Assembly: GCA_016188575.1 (NCBI GenBank) | Contig: JACPHN010000083.1 | Span: 1 to 45,828, forward strand | Reading direction: 5' to 3' | Source of the DNA: Candidatus Schekmanbacteria bacterium | Lineage (GTDB): Bacteria; CSSED10-310; JACPHN01 | Length of the DNA: 45,828 bases | Shown: positions 17,057 to 25,649 of the stretch, piece by piece | Position numbering within the stretch: the first letter of the stretch is position 1 | Layout: every line of letters begins with the position of its first letter | Program-made: the position numbers and the translations under genes | Notes under the pieces: generated by a model | The model's database searches: none | Told to the model about the DNA's origin: nothing | Seen by the model: the letters and a program-made list of their open reading frames with translations, nothing else

Positions 17057-17666
17057 AACGTCCACGCCTCTGCGTCAGCTCAAGAAGATCCGCACCCGTG
17101 AAGACCTGCGGCAGGCGGCGCTTCGCTTGTTCGCCGAACAGGGCTTCGAGGCGACGACCGCCGATGACATCGCCGCCGCGGCGGGCGTCTCGCGGCGCAC
17201 GTTTTTCCGCTACTTTCAGAACAAGGAGGAGGCAGTATTCTGCCAGCAGCGCGCGCTCATGGAGAAGCTCGCCGGCAACTTGGCGGCGCCGCGCGACGGC
17301 GGTTCCGATGTGCGCGCCGTGGAGCGCGCCTGTCTTGCCCTGGCGGACGAGTACATGAGGGATCGCGATGCGGTCGTTCTCACGCAACAGATCATCGAGC
17401 GATCTCCGGTACTGATCGCCGCGGACCGGACGCTGGATCTGGCGTGGGAAGAGACAATCGCGCAAGCGCTGGCGCGGTCGACGGCCGCCGAGGTATGGCG
17501 CGGGCGCATCATCGCCGGGGCGCTGACGGGAGCGGTGCGCGCGGCGCTGCGCCTGTGGTTGGCCGGCGGCGCTACGGACGACCTGCGGCAGCTTGGGTGT
17601 GAGGTTTTTGCGTTGCTGGCGCGCGAGCTTGCCGAAGCGGAAGCGACGGTGCTTGACCAGTCTTGA
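17052..17666 (+). CDS. TetR/AcrR family transcriptional regulator
   Basis: This is a 204-residue one-component repressor. The N-terminal DNA-binding domain is typical: RTREDLRQAALRLFAEQGFE, TADDIAAAAGVS and RRTFFRYFQNKEEAVF (about 14-62). It is followed by a helical ligand domain of unknown specificity. The gene has a near-consensus sigma-70 promoter and almost no 5' leader. It lies 50 bases upstream of the PLP-dependent lyase on the same strand, which makes that enzyme the most likely regulated gene, along with tetR itself. The ligand cannot be inferred from sequence alone. Confidence 0.9.
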   Translation: MPTSTPLRQLKKIRTREDLRQAALRLFAEQGFEATTADDIAAAAGVSRRTFFRYFQNKEEAVFCQQRALMEKLAGNLAAPRDGGSDVRAVERACLALADEYMRDRDAVVLTQQIIERSPVLIAADRTLDLAWEETIAQALARSTAAEVWRGRIIAGALTGAVRAALRLWLAGGATDDLRQLGCEVFALLARELAEAEATVLDQS

Positions 17667-17716
17667 CCAGGACGGGGTTTCTTACCGGCTGACGAAGGGA
17701 TGAAAGGATACAGACT

Positions 17717-19165
17717 ATGGCGATGAGAATTCCGGCACGAGGCGCGGGGCAGGAGAGCGTTTTGGGCGCACTTGAGGGATTTCGCGCGGATGATTTGAAG
17801 TGGCGCACGGGCAAGGCATGGGCTTACGTTTTCGACGCTGGGCGCGAGGCGGAGGAGGTATGCAAGAAGGCGTATGCGGCGTATCTGTCCGAGAATGGGC
17901 TAGATCCCACGGCCTTTCCTAGCCTGCTCCGGCTGGAAAACGAGATCGTGGGAATGATGGCATCGCACCTGAACGCTGGGCCGGAGGCGGTCGGCAACTT
18001 CACGAGCGGTGGGACCGAGAGCATCATGCTTGCGGTCAAGTCGGCACGAGACTGGGCGCGTGAAAAGCACCCGGAAATCCGGGAACCCGAGATGATCTTG
18101 CCACACACCAGTCACGCCGCCTTTCAGAAGGCGGGCCACTATCTCGGAGTCCGCGGCGTGCCGGTCGCGGTCGACTCTGAAACGATGCGCGCCGATCCCG
18201 GTGCCGTGCGCGCCGCGATCACCCCCAACACGATTCTCCTGGTGGCATCGGCGACGTCGTACGCGCATGGCGTGATCGATCCCATCGGCGAAATCGCCGC
18301 GCTGGCCGCGGAGCGTGGGCTGCTCTGCCACGTCGATGGCTGCATCGGCGGATTCGTTCTGCCCTATTTCCGCAGGCTCGGAGCGCCCATTCCGGACTTC
18401 GACTTTGCGGTGCGGGGCGTCACCTCGATGTCGATTGACCTGCACAAATACGCATTTGCGGCCAAAGGGGCATCGGTCGTGCTGTATCGCAGCAAGGAGC
18501 TGCGACGCCACCAAATCTATGCGTGCTCGACGTGGACGGGCTACACGATCGTCAATCCGACCGTGCAAAGCACCAAGTCTGGGGGACCGCTGGCCGGCGC
18601 CTGGGCGGTGCTCCACTTCATCGGCGACGACGGGTATCTGGAGCTCTGCCGGCGCATGTTGGAGGCGACGCGGGAGCTGGCGGCGGGGATCGAGCGGATC
18701 GACGGGCTGCGGCTCGCCGCGCAGCCAGATGGTAACCTGCTCGCGTTTGCATCGGATACGGTGAGTGTGTTTCACATTGCAGACGAGATGACTGAGCGCG
18801 GTTGGCACGTGCAGCCCCAGCTCGCCTTCGCGGAGTCGCCCGCGACGATTCATCTGTCGGTAAACCCGAGCAACACGGCGTGGGTGCGGGAATTTCTGGA
18901 GGATCTTCGCGCCAGCGTCGCGGCGGCGCGCCTGTTGCCGCCGAGCCCGCTGGCGGCGATGGCCAAGACGGCGGTGTCGAGCCTCGCCGGCGTCGAGATC
19001 AGCGAGCAGATGATCGAGCAGCTCCTGGCGATGGTTGGGCTCCGAGACCGGGCGCTACCCAAGCGCATGGCGCCCATTCATGAGCTCATGAACGTCATCC
19101 CGCCGGAGCTGCGCAGCAAGGCGCTGATCCATTTCGCAAACGGCCTGTTCACACCGCCCCGCTAG
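17717..19165 (+). CDS. Sphingosine-1-phosphate lyase-like PLP-dependent decarboxylase-family enzyme
   Basis: This 482-residue fold-type I PLP enzyme is most like eukaryotic and bacterial sphingosine-1-phosphate lyases. Matching segments are NFTSGGTESIMLAVKSARD (PLP phosphate site), HVDGCIGGF, and GVTSMSIDLHKYAFAAKGAS with Lys244 as the Schiff-base lysine. STWTGYTIVNPT and SGGPLAGAWAVLHF follow the same order as in the human lyase. The reaction would split a phosphorylated long-chain base into a fatty aldehyde and phosphoethanolamine. A related aspartate or tyrosine decarboxylase-like activity cannot be excluded. It lacks the N-terminal membrane anchor of the eukaryotic enzyme. It probably belongs to the upstream TetR regulon. 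Its 3' end overlaps the convergent ATPase gene by 17 bases. Confidence 0.75.
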   Translation: MAMRIPARGAGQESVLGALEGFRADDLKWRTGKAWAYVFDAGREAEEVCKKAYAAYLSENGLDPTAFPSLLRLENEIVGMMASHLNAGPEAVGNFTSGGTESIMLAVKSARDWAREKHPEIREPEMILPHTSHAAFQKAGHYLGVRGVPVAVDSETMRADPGAVRAAITPNTILLVASATSYAHGVIDPIGEIAALAAERGLLCHVDGCIGGFVLPYFRRLGAPIPDFDFAVRGVTSMSIDLHKYAFAAKGASVVLYRSKELRRHQIYACSTWTGYTIVNPTVQSTKSGGPLAGAWAVLHFIGDDGYLELCRRMLEATRELAAGIERIDGLRLAAQPDGNLLAFASDTVSVFHIADEMTERGWHVQPQLAFAESPATIHLSVNPSNTAWVREFLEDLRASVAAARLLPPSPLAAMAKTAVSSLAGVEISEQMIEQLLAMVGLRDRALPKRMAPIHELMNVIPPELRSKALIHFANGLFTPPR

Positions 19166-21938
19166 CGCGGCGCTCGCGCCAGGCGCCAAATGCCGCGAAA
19201 CCGCTGACCGCCAGGCTCACCGCCGCAGTCCAGGCAAGCTGAGCCGGAGTCACTGGTGCAAGCCGGAAGCTGGCCGCCAGTGGTGGGACAAATGTCAACA
19301 GCAGCGGGAGGGATACTGACGCGGCTACGACCGCCAGAAGCAGGCGCGTGTGGGCGAGGACCGGAAATCGCGGGGAGCGGTGAGCCGGGGGCCGAAGAAA
19401 GACGACGCCTGCTTGCGTCCAGCTCAGAGTGATGAGAGCAATCGCGGCTAGCTGAGGGCCATGAGCGCTGCGGCTCCACGGCGCCAGGGCCACCGTGACG
19501 GCGAAGAGCAGCCCCGCGCTTTTCCGGAGAACGGTGGAAATGAACGAGCTGTGGCGCAGACGTTCCGGGCCCGGGCGACGCCGGGTGTGCGCGGGCGGCT
19601 GCACTTCGTCGCCGAGGAGTGCCAGGCCGGGAAGCGCCGAGGAGATCAGCGCGAGCCAGATGATGTGTAGCGGGGAAAGCCGAGGGAAAAGCGGGACCAG
19701 GGGCCCGAGCGCAAGAAGGATCAGCAGTGCCACCGCCGAAGACAGCAGGTGCTGCTCGCTACGCCATCGGGCGGCGGCGCTGGCCTGAGCGATGGCCAAG
19801 GCGGCGCCGAGGGAACCGATCGAGTCGTCCAACAGCACGACGTCGGCGACCTGCCGGGCCGCATCGGTGCCGGTAGTGCCGAGCGCCACGGAGACCGGAG
19901 CGGCGGCGAGCACCGGGCGATCGGCGAGTGCACCGGAGATCACGGCCACAACCTCTCCCCGTTGCCGGAGCTGTTCGAGGATGAGGTGCTTGTGGCGCGG
20001 CTCCATGCGGGCATAGACGGCATGCGCGGCGGCCTGCTCTGGTTCGCACCCCAGGTCCGGTCCAGCGTCGAGCTGCCCTCCGGTGGTCACGGTGCCCGTC
20101 TCCCCAGGATCGCGCGCCAGCGCATCGACTGCGAGCGCGGTCCCGGGGTGCTCGCCGGTCACCAGGATCACGTCCACACCGAGGTCGGAAAGTTCGGTGA
20201 CCGCGCGCGGAGCGTCAGGTCGAGGCGGGTCCGACAGCGCGATCAGCCCGACGAAGATCAGGTCGCCGTCGGTGATATCGACGCCCGTGGGAGGAGCTGA
20301 CGTGAGAATCCTGCAGCCGACAGCGATCACTCTGAGCCCCTCCGCGGCGAACCGGTCAGCAGCAGCGAGTGAACGGACGCGCAGATCGGGGGTCATGATC
20401 TCGACGCCATGACTACCAACGGCGCTGGAGGAGAGCGAGATCAGCGTCTCGGCGGCGCCCTTGCTCAGGGCCAGCCAGTGAGTCTCGGGCCGCGGCGGCG
20501 TGCCATTCCACAACCCACGCAACCAGTGAGCCGCCGGCGGGCGGCTCAGCACTCCCCGATGGATGGTGGTAGCGCGCCGCCTGGACGCCCGCAATGGGAT
20601 CTCGGATACTCTGGGAAACACTTCTTCCAATGTCGACTTCGACAGGCCGATCCGCGCTGCCGCCTCGATGAGCGCGAGATCCGTCGGATCGCCTATGGCT
20701 TGTGCGCGATCGGAGTGAGGTCCGACGCGGCTGAGGACGGCGTCGTTGCACAGCGCCGCGCCAGCAAAGAGCAGGCGGACGAGGGGATCGGGGCTTCCGG
20801 AATCCTGGCGAGTTGCCTCGCCCTCATCGTCGCCAGCAGGCTTGTGGCCTCGCAAAGTCTCCATCGTCACGACCTTGCCGCCGAGGTATGCTGCCGCCAC
20901 AGAAAGCCTCGCCTGCGTCAGCACTCCCGTCATTGGCACGCAGACCGCCGTGACGGCGGCGAGACGTTCGAGCGCGCCGCCGTCCCGGAGCACGACGTGC
21001 CGTCGCAGCAGGCGCCGCGTCGCAATCAGGTTTGACAGGGACGACAGGTACGAGAGCGGCAACGGAATCAGGGTTGCTGCGAGGCCGAAGAGGCGATCGG
21101 TGTCCGCGCTGGAGAAGCCAGGCCACAGTCTCTCGGCGAGCAGCGTCGCGGCGATCGCCAGGCACGCCGCGGTGGCGCCCGCCCGCACGAGCAGCTCAGG
21201 GCGCAACGACGGCCGGAGGAGCTCGACACCGGGATCGCATCGCGGGATTTCCTGGGCGACCTGGCCACGACCAGGTGAAACGCAGACGGCTTCCGCCCAG
21301 CCGGAGAGCACGACGTGACCGCAAGGTATGAGGCTGTCGCTGCCCGGCGTGAAGACGGCAGCGGGGTCGCCGTCGGCCTCATCTTGGGTGGGGGGAGCCG
21401 GAGCCGCGGCCGGCGGCGGGACGAGGCGCAGCCCCACGTGCGAGACGATCCGACAGTCCGCGGGGATGACGCTTCCTGAGACGAGCAGGATGATGTCTCC
21501 AGGCACAAGCTCGCGCGCCGCCACCCTTCGGACCTTGCCGGCGCGCCGCAGCATGGCGGCTGGATCTACCAGAGGGCGCACGGCCGCCCTCGTCCTGGCG
21601 TCCAGGCGATAGCTGACGGCCGCTGCGCCCTGGGCCAGAAGGATCACCGACGCCATCATGTACCCCGTGAGCGTGTCGCCCCGCAACGCGCAGGCGAATG
21701 CGATGGCGAAGAGTGACAGAACTTCAGGGCCCAGCCCCCACCCGGCGGCCAGCGCGGAAAGCCGCGCAGCGCTCAGAATCCCCGATACCCGCTTGGAGCG
21801 TCGTTGCTTTCGCGCGCGAGCCTGCTCCTCGGAGAGGCCAGTAGCGGGATCCGCGCCCAGACTCGTGAGGAGGTCCTGCAGAGCCGGGGTGGTCGTGGTG
21901 GGCTCGGGTCTAGCGTCGCTCAATATCGCTCCAATCAC
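19149..21938 (-). CDS. P-type ATPase-like pseudoenzyme with all catalytic motifs lost
   Basis: This 929-residue protein has full P2-type cation ATPase architecture: N-terminal segment, paired membrane helices, A, P and N domains, and C-terminal membrane helices. Family signatures remain (PGDIILLVSGSVIPADCR, LSKGAAETL, ALSDPPRPDAP, QVADVVLLDDSIGSL). The catalytic ones do not. The DKTGT phosphorylation motif reads PMTGV (Pro335 for Asp). The A-domain TGES is replaced by a SLIPCGH stretch. The PEGLP of helix 4 reads PLPLS. TGDGxND reads SGALADR, and VTGD reads VTGE. It should neither hydrolyse ATP nor pump by the usual cycle. The intact long frame argues for a retained non-catalytic role such as a regulatory subunit, scaffold or sensor. 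No ion-pump gene is adjacent. Confidence 0.85.
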   Translation of the reverse strand: MIGAILSDARPEPTTTTPALQDLLTSLGADPATGLSEEQARARKQRRSKRVSGILSAARLSALAAGWGLGPEVLSLFAIAFACALRGDTLTGYMMASVILLAQGAAAVSYRLDARTRAAVRPLVDPAAMLRRAGKVRRVAARELVPGDIILLVSGSVIPADCRIVSHVGLRLVPPPAAAPAPPTQDEADGDPAAVFTPGSDSLIPCGHVVLSGWAEAVCVSPGRGQVAQEIPRCDPGVELLRPSLRPELLVRAGATAACLAIAATLLAERLWPGFSSADTDRLFGLAATLIPLPLSYLSSLSNLIATRRLLRRHVVLRDGGALERLAAVTAVCVPMTGVLTQARLSVAAAYLGGKVVTMETLRGHKPAGDDEGEATRQDSGSPDPLVRLLFAGAALCNDAVLSRVGPHSDRAQAIGDPTDLALIEAAARIGLSKSTLEEVFPRVSEIPLRASRRRATTIHRGVLSRPPAAHWLRGLWNGTPPRPETHWLALSKGAAETLISLSSSAVGSHGVEIMTPDLRVRSLAAADRFAAEGLRVIAVGCRILTSAPPTGVDITDGDLIFVGLIALSDPPRPDAPRAVTELSDLGVDVILVTGEHPGTALAVDALARDPGETGTVTTGGQLDAGPDLGCEPEQAAAHAVYARMEPRHKHLILEQLRQRGEVVAVISGALADRPVLAAAPVSVALGTTGTDAARQVADVVLLDDSIGSLGAALAIAQASAAARWRSEQHLLSSAVALLILLALGPLVPLFPRLSPLHIIWLALISSALPGLALLGDEVQPPAHTRRRPGPERLRHSSFISTVLRKSAGLLFAVTVALAPWSRSAHGPQLAAIALITLSWTQAGVVFLRPPAHRSPRFPVLAHTRLLLAVVAASVSLPLLLTFVPPLAASFRLAPVTPAQLAWTAAVSLAVSGFAAFGAWRERRASGAV

Positions 21939-22418
21939 GTGTCACATCTCGGTGAACACGCTCGAATTGTCTCGCGAAATCGTGACACGCGCAAATCGCG
22001 TCGGATAATAGCCGTGTCGAAGCGCGAGCGCTCGGGCTGCAGCGGGTGTGTCCTTTTCGTGTCACGGGCCAGTTCCTCCTCGGTACGGCTTCACAGCGCC
22101 GGGACGCGATCGGGAAGCACGTGCATACTATCACAATCTTGGCATTGATTGTGCATCCGGAGTGGCATGATTGCGGTGTGAGGTCACTGCAGTTACCGGC
22201 AGAAGCGGCGAGGGTGGAACTGGAACCTCCCAATCCTCGTGACCAGAGACGACACCTCCTTAGGCTCTATCCTCTCCTGACGTCAATCCTGGGCCGCCCT
22301 CGCCCTGCCGGTCTTTGCGGCCACGTTAGTTCCCTGTCCGCCGTGCCCGTGGCGCTGACCACGCAATCGCTGTAGGCTGCCGCACATGCGAGTGAGGCGC
22401 GAGCATGGCGGCGGGACA
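21939..22418. other. Divergent intergenic region with inverted repeat
   Basis: These 480 bases between the ATPase-like gene (minus) and the PhnD-like gene (plus) hold no coding frame I can support. They contain the inverted repeat CACAATC-N8-GATTGTG (22132-22153) and a duplicated GTGCAT (22121 and 22151). Confidence 0.5.
22132..22153. promoter_or_regulatory. Operator-like inverted repeat, possible sigma-54 box
   Basis: A perfect 7-base inverted repeat CACAATC / GATTGTG has an 8-base spacer and lies between divergent genes, as an operator would. The same bases contain GG-N10-GC (TTGGCATTGATTGTGC), the spacing of a sigma-54 promoter pointing to the PhnD-like gene, though the -12 half matches poorly. 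A sigma-54 activator gene lies 3.5 kb downstream. These readings are competing and tentative. Confidence 0.3.
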
Positions 22419-23348
22419 ATGCGGCGAGCGGTCGGGCTCTTGTTGGCCGCCGGCGCGGTCCCGCTTGTGCTCCTGTCGGTTGCGCACCGCTCCCGTGCGG
22501 AGGGCATCCCTCCGTCCCCCGAGACTTGCCGCTCCAGTATCGTCTACTACTATCCTGACAGCATCGGTCGGGAGCATGCAGAGATCGCGGGAAGAATCGT
22601 CAAGGTCGTCGAGGGGCCGTTGTCGGCGGCTCTGGGAAAGCACCTGACCGGGTACTATTTTTCTCGGCGCAAGGACCTGGTGGCACAAATAGCTCACTGC
22701 CAGCGGCTCGGCGCTTTCCCCGTGGGCGGCATGATGCACGCGGAGACGGCACTCGAGTACCGCAATTTATGGCACCTGGAGGTGCTGGGGTATTCGGTCG
22801 CGCTCTCGACAGGCGCGAAGCAGACGATCAACGTAGCGGTGCGGCGTGGTAGCGGCCTGCGACGCCTACAGGACCTGCGCGGCCGCACCTTGCTGACGCC
22901 GGAGTTCTGGGACGTGAAATCTCCGCGACCGACGACCATCGTCTTTGCCGGCGCGCTTTCCCTTGCGGACTTCGCCGAAGTAAACGAGACCCCCTCGTCG
23001 ATCAGCGCGCTCACGGGTCTGGCCTTTCGCCAGGCCGACGCGATCCTGGTATCTAACCGCGTGTTCGAGGTCTTCAAGGAGCGATCGCCGAAACTGTGGG
23101 CGACCATTCAGTCCATTCACGAGTCGCAGCCCATTCCACTGAATCTGCTGGTCGGCTTCGGCGCGCTAAGCGCGCGCGAGCGCGAGGTGCTCGAGAAGAC
23201 GTGGGAGATCATCAATACCTCGTCGGAAGGCCGGGAAGCGCTCGAGTATTTGCGGATCGACCACATGGCGGCCGGCGGCTGGTCGGACGTCTACGATGAA
23301 GATGATCTGGCCACGAGCGCAAAAGGCATCGACGAGGGTCACCTCTAA
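22419..23348 (+). CDS. PhnD-like periplasmic substrate-binding protein (first paralogue)
   Basis: This 309-residue exported binding protein is of the PhnD/SsuA/transferrin-type fold. A signal peptide (MRRAVGLLLAAGAVPLVLL, cleavage near SRAEG) is followed by SIVYYYPDSIG. NVAVRRGSGLRRLQDLRGRTLLTPE is the hinge and loading region typical of ABC phosphonate-type binding proteins. No permease or ATPase gene is nearby, so it may serve a distant transporter or act as a sensor. It aligns along its whole length with the protein at 33113, for example NETPSSISALTGLAFRQADA against PSPSSISAIMGAYYKSADA. The ATG at 22386 is an alternative start; the one at 22419 gives a cleaner signal peptide. Confidence 0.75.
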   Translation: MRRAVGLLLAAGAVPLVLLSVAHRSRAEGIPPSPETCRSSIVYYYPDSIGREHAEIAGRIVKVVEGPLSAALGKHLTGYYFSRRKDLVAQIAHCQRLGAFPVGGMMHAETALEYRNLWHLEVLGYSVALSTGAKQTINVAVRRGSGLRRLQDLRGRTLLTPEFWDVKSPRPTTIVFAGALSLADFAEVNETPSSISALTGLAFRQADAILVSNRVFEVFKERSPKLWATIQSIHESQPIPLNLLVGFGALSAREREVLEKTWEIINTSSEGREALEYLRIDHMAAGGWSDVYDEDDLATSAKGIDEGHL

Positions 23349-23500
23349 CCAGCGGGGCGGCGGACCTGCCCCGGCGGCCACTCGGCTTGACGAGCATGCG
23401 GTAAAGGCACAAGCATGAGAAGACGGTTTTTCGAAAGCGGATTCGCATGATCGGCGGTGCGTCCATCATGAGCGGTCGACATGGGAAAGGGGTGCTTTGC

Positions 23501-25525
23501 ATGAACAGCGCGGCGGGAACCGGTGTCGATGGCCGTGTCGGGACGGCGCCGTCTTGCCGCACTCCGCGGCAAAACCTGTGCGCCAGTGGACTGGGCACGG
23601 CGCTCGTCAGCCTCGCCGTCCTTTGCGCCGTCTGCGCGGTCACTCGCCTGGCGCCCGCCAGCGCCGTTGAGCCTTTTTTTGCTCCCGCCGTGCCGATGGG
23701 GACGCTTGCGATCCGGCTCCAACCGACCGCCGCCGTCGCGCCTGGAGCCCCGGTCCTGATTACCTTCGGAGTGCCATTCCCACGCGGTTCGCTCACGGCC
23801 GAAGCGATTGGCACGGTGCGCGTCCTGGCGGCTGGCGAGGAGCGCCCCGCCCATGTCGACGCGCTCACGCTCTGGCGCCACGCCACCAATGCGGCGGTCG
23901 ACGGCGCTTCGATCCGGGTCATCCGGGTCCAGCTCGAGCACGCGTTCGCGACGAGCTACCCCGCCTCCGAGGAGATCTCGCTCGAGTGGGGCCAGGCCCC
24001 ACGGACCAAGGACGTTGCGGAGCTCGCGGATCCCCGCACCGCCTGGCACCTCGTCACCGACGGCACGACCCCCTCCGGCGGCATCACGTTCGACGCCAGC
24101 CACCAGGTTTGGGAGCCCGACGTTTACGCCGTGCTCCCCAAGGCGTGGCTCTCCGCTAGCGGCCTCAAGACCCCGATGCAGCCGCTAGACGGCGGCGTCA
24201 GCGAGCTGCGCATGGAGCCCTCGGCCGCCGCCGCTTCCTACCCCGGCCATCTCGAGGCCGACCATGCTCAGGTCAACTTCTTCTACTCGATTATCAATGA
24301 CGACGACCTCCTCGTCGGGCCGGTCGATTATGACAATACCAATGCGTTCACCAGCGATTACGAACCGTGGCTCTACGATCGCGCGATGGCACTGTACGTG
24401 GGCTACCTGCGGAGCGGATTCTTCCGGTTCTTGCGCGAGGCCGTCCGCAACGCCGAGTTCTATCGAACGAAGATCTACACGCCTGCGGCGTGCGATGACG
24501 GGCCCTGTGTCGGCAGCTTCTCGATGAAGAATCCCGATCCGGCGGCGGGCTGGCATGACGAAAAATACTCCTACAACGAATCTCTTGCCATGACGTACTG
24601 GCTCACCGGCGACGCCGCCGCCCTGCCGTACGTCGAGTACGTGACGCGGATCTACGACGGGGTGTCCACGGTGGCCTCCTCCAGTGCTTTTACCGAGCGG
24701 CACGCGGGGCTCAAGTTGATGTCCCGCGTCGTTGCCTACGAGGTTACCGGCGGGGAGCAATATAGAGATGAGATGGCGCAGATCATCGCGGATTTCCGAG
24801 CCGGGCAGACCAACCCGTACGGTGGCCTCGCCGACGGCGGGCTGTGGCACTCGATCGCGGCGCACGAAGGGGTCGAATCGACGGAGCCGATTACCTCACC
24901 TTGGATGTCGGCCCTGATCGGCGACGCGGCGGCTCGGGCGTATCTGGTGAGCGAGCACGTGGACGCCGCGCGGCTCATCATCGAGCTCGCGACTCACCAG
25001 TGCGGCGCTGGCGGGTACTGGACGACGATTCGTGACGGTGAGAATGGGCTAGACGAACAAAGCGGTGAAGCTCCGCTGTTCTTCCCTCACTACCTGGCAA
25101 CGCGAGACGGGCTCGGCTGGAGCGACGACTTCAACCCCTATACCGATTACGAACATTCCTTCGACGTGGCGGGCACGGTCGCCTGGGGGACGTACTTCGC
25201 GCGGTTGAGCGGCGAGGCACAGGCGAGTGAGCAGCTTCGGACGTGTGCGGAGGACCTCTATACGACCTTCAGCCACACGATCACCTACTGGACCCGACCC
25301 GGTGGGCCGGCCGCGAACAAGGACGGATTCCGGGTCGTACCCCACCGCAAGTACTCGTGGTGGTTCAAGAACGCCAGCGGTTTTCAGTGGGCGATGGCGA
25401 GCTCGGAGGGGCCGGCGGTCCCGATCGCCTACCCATTTGCCGCAAGCGTCGTCCTGGGCCTGACGGTGTGTCGGCGTCGCGGTGGGGTGGCCGGCCGCCG
25501 GTCGGCGAGTGGCGGCGACCGCTGA
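23501..25525 (+). CDS. Large exported protein, toroid-like, C-terminal membrane anchor
   Basis: This protein is about 674 residues with a signal peptide (hydrophobic LGTALVSLAVLCAVCAV, cleavage near APASA). A beta-sandwich-like N-terminal region (APVLITFGVPFPRGSL, SIRVIRVQLEH) recalls the PcRGLX/YetA exo-lyase N-domain. The middle is helical and rich in Tyr, Trp and acid residues (EPWLYDRAMALYVGYLRSGFFRFL, GWHDEKYSYNESLAMTYWLTGD), as in alpha/alpha-toroid polysaccharide lyases or hydrolases. The C-terminus has a hydrophobic stretch (AYPFAASVVLGLTVC) followed by an Arg-rich tail, like a cell-surface sorting or anchoring tail. The ATG at 23501 follows AAGGGG; starts at 23447 and 23468 are possible. 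Substrate unknown. Confidence 0.65.
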   Translation: MNSAAGTGVDGRVGTAPSCRTPRQNLCASGLGTALVSLAVLCAVCAVTRLAPASAVEPFFAPAVPMGTLAIRLQPTAAVAPGAPVLITFGVPFPRGSLTAEAIGTVRVLAAGEERPAHVDALTLWRHATNAAVDGASIRVIRVQLEHAFATSYPASEEISLEWGQAPRTKDVAELADPRTAWHLVTDGTTPSGGITFDASHQVWEPDVYAVLPKAWLSASGLKTPMQPLDGGVSELRMEPSAAAASYPGHLEADHAQVNFFYSIINDDDLLVGPVDYDNTNAFTSDYEPWLYDRAMALYVGYLRSGFFRFLREAVRNAEFYRTKIYTPAACDDGPCVGSFSMKNPDPAAGWHDEKYSYNESLAMTYWLTGDAAALPYVEYVTRIYDGVSTVASSSAFTERHAGLKLMSRVVAYEVTGGEQYRDEMAQIIADFRAGQTNPYGGLADGGLWHSIAAHEGVESTEPITSPWMSALIGDAAARAYLVSEHVDAARLIIELATHQCGAGGYWTTIRDGENGLDEQSGEAPLFFPHYLATRDGLGWSDDFNPYTDYEHSFDVAGTVAWGTYFARLSGEAQASEQLRTCAEDLYTTFSHTITYWTRPGGPAANKDGFRVVPHRKYSWWFKNASGFQWAMASSEGPAVPIAYPFAASVVLGLTVCRRRGGVAGRRSASGGDR

Positions 25526-25604
25526 GCGGGTCGGCGCGCAGGCGCAGCCGGCCGCTGCCGTACAGCGAAAAGGCATCGCGTCGCTCCTGGCTCGCCGCGT
25601 GAAA

Positions 25605-25644
25605 CTGTTCACCTCTGCCCCGCACGCGGGGGGGAGGTGAACAG
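25605..25644. repeat. Dispersed palindrome, copy 2
   Basis: This 40-base palindrome has 19-base arms (CTGTTCACCTCTGCCCCGC and GCGGGGGGGAGGTGAACAG) around AC. It sits in the 124-base gap between the convergent exported-protein and sigma-54-activator genes, where it could fold in either transcript. Confidence 0.85.
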
Positions 25645-25649
25645 CTACG

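Noticed and set aside
25605-25644. Palindrome copies as ordinary intrinsic terminators
   Set aside because: Most copies lack a following T-run and recur with the same outer arms in unrelated gaps, which fits a repeat family better.
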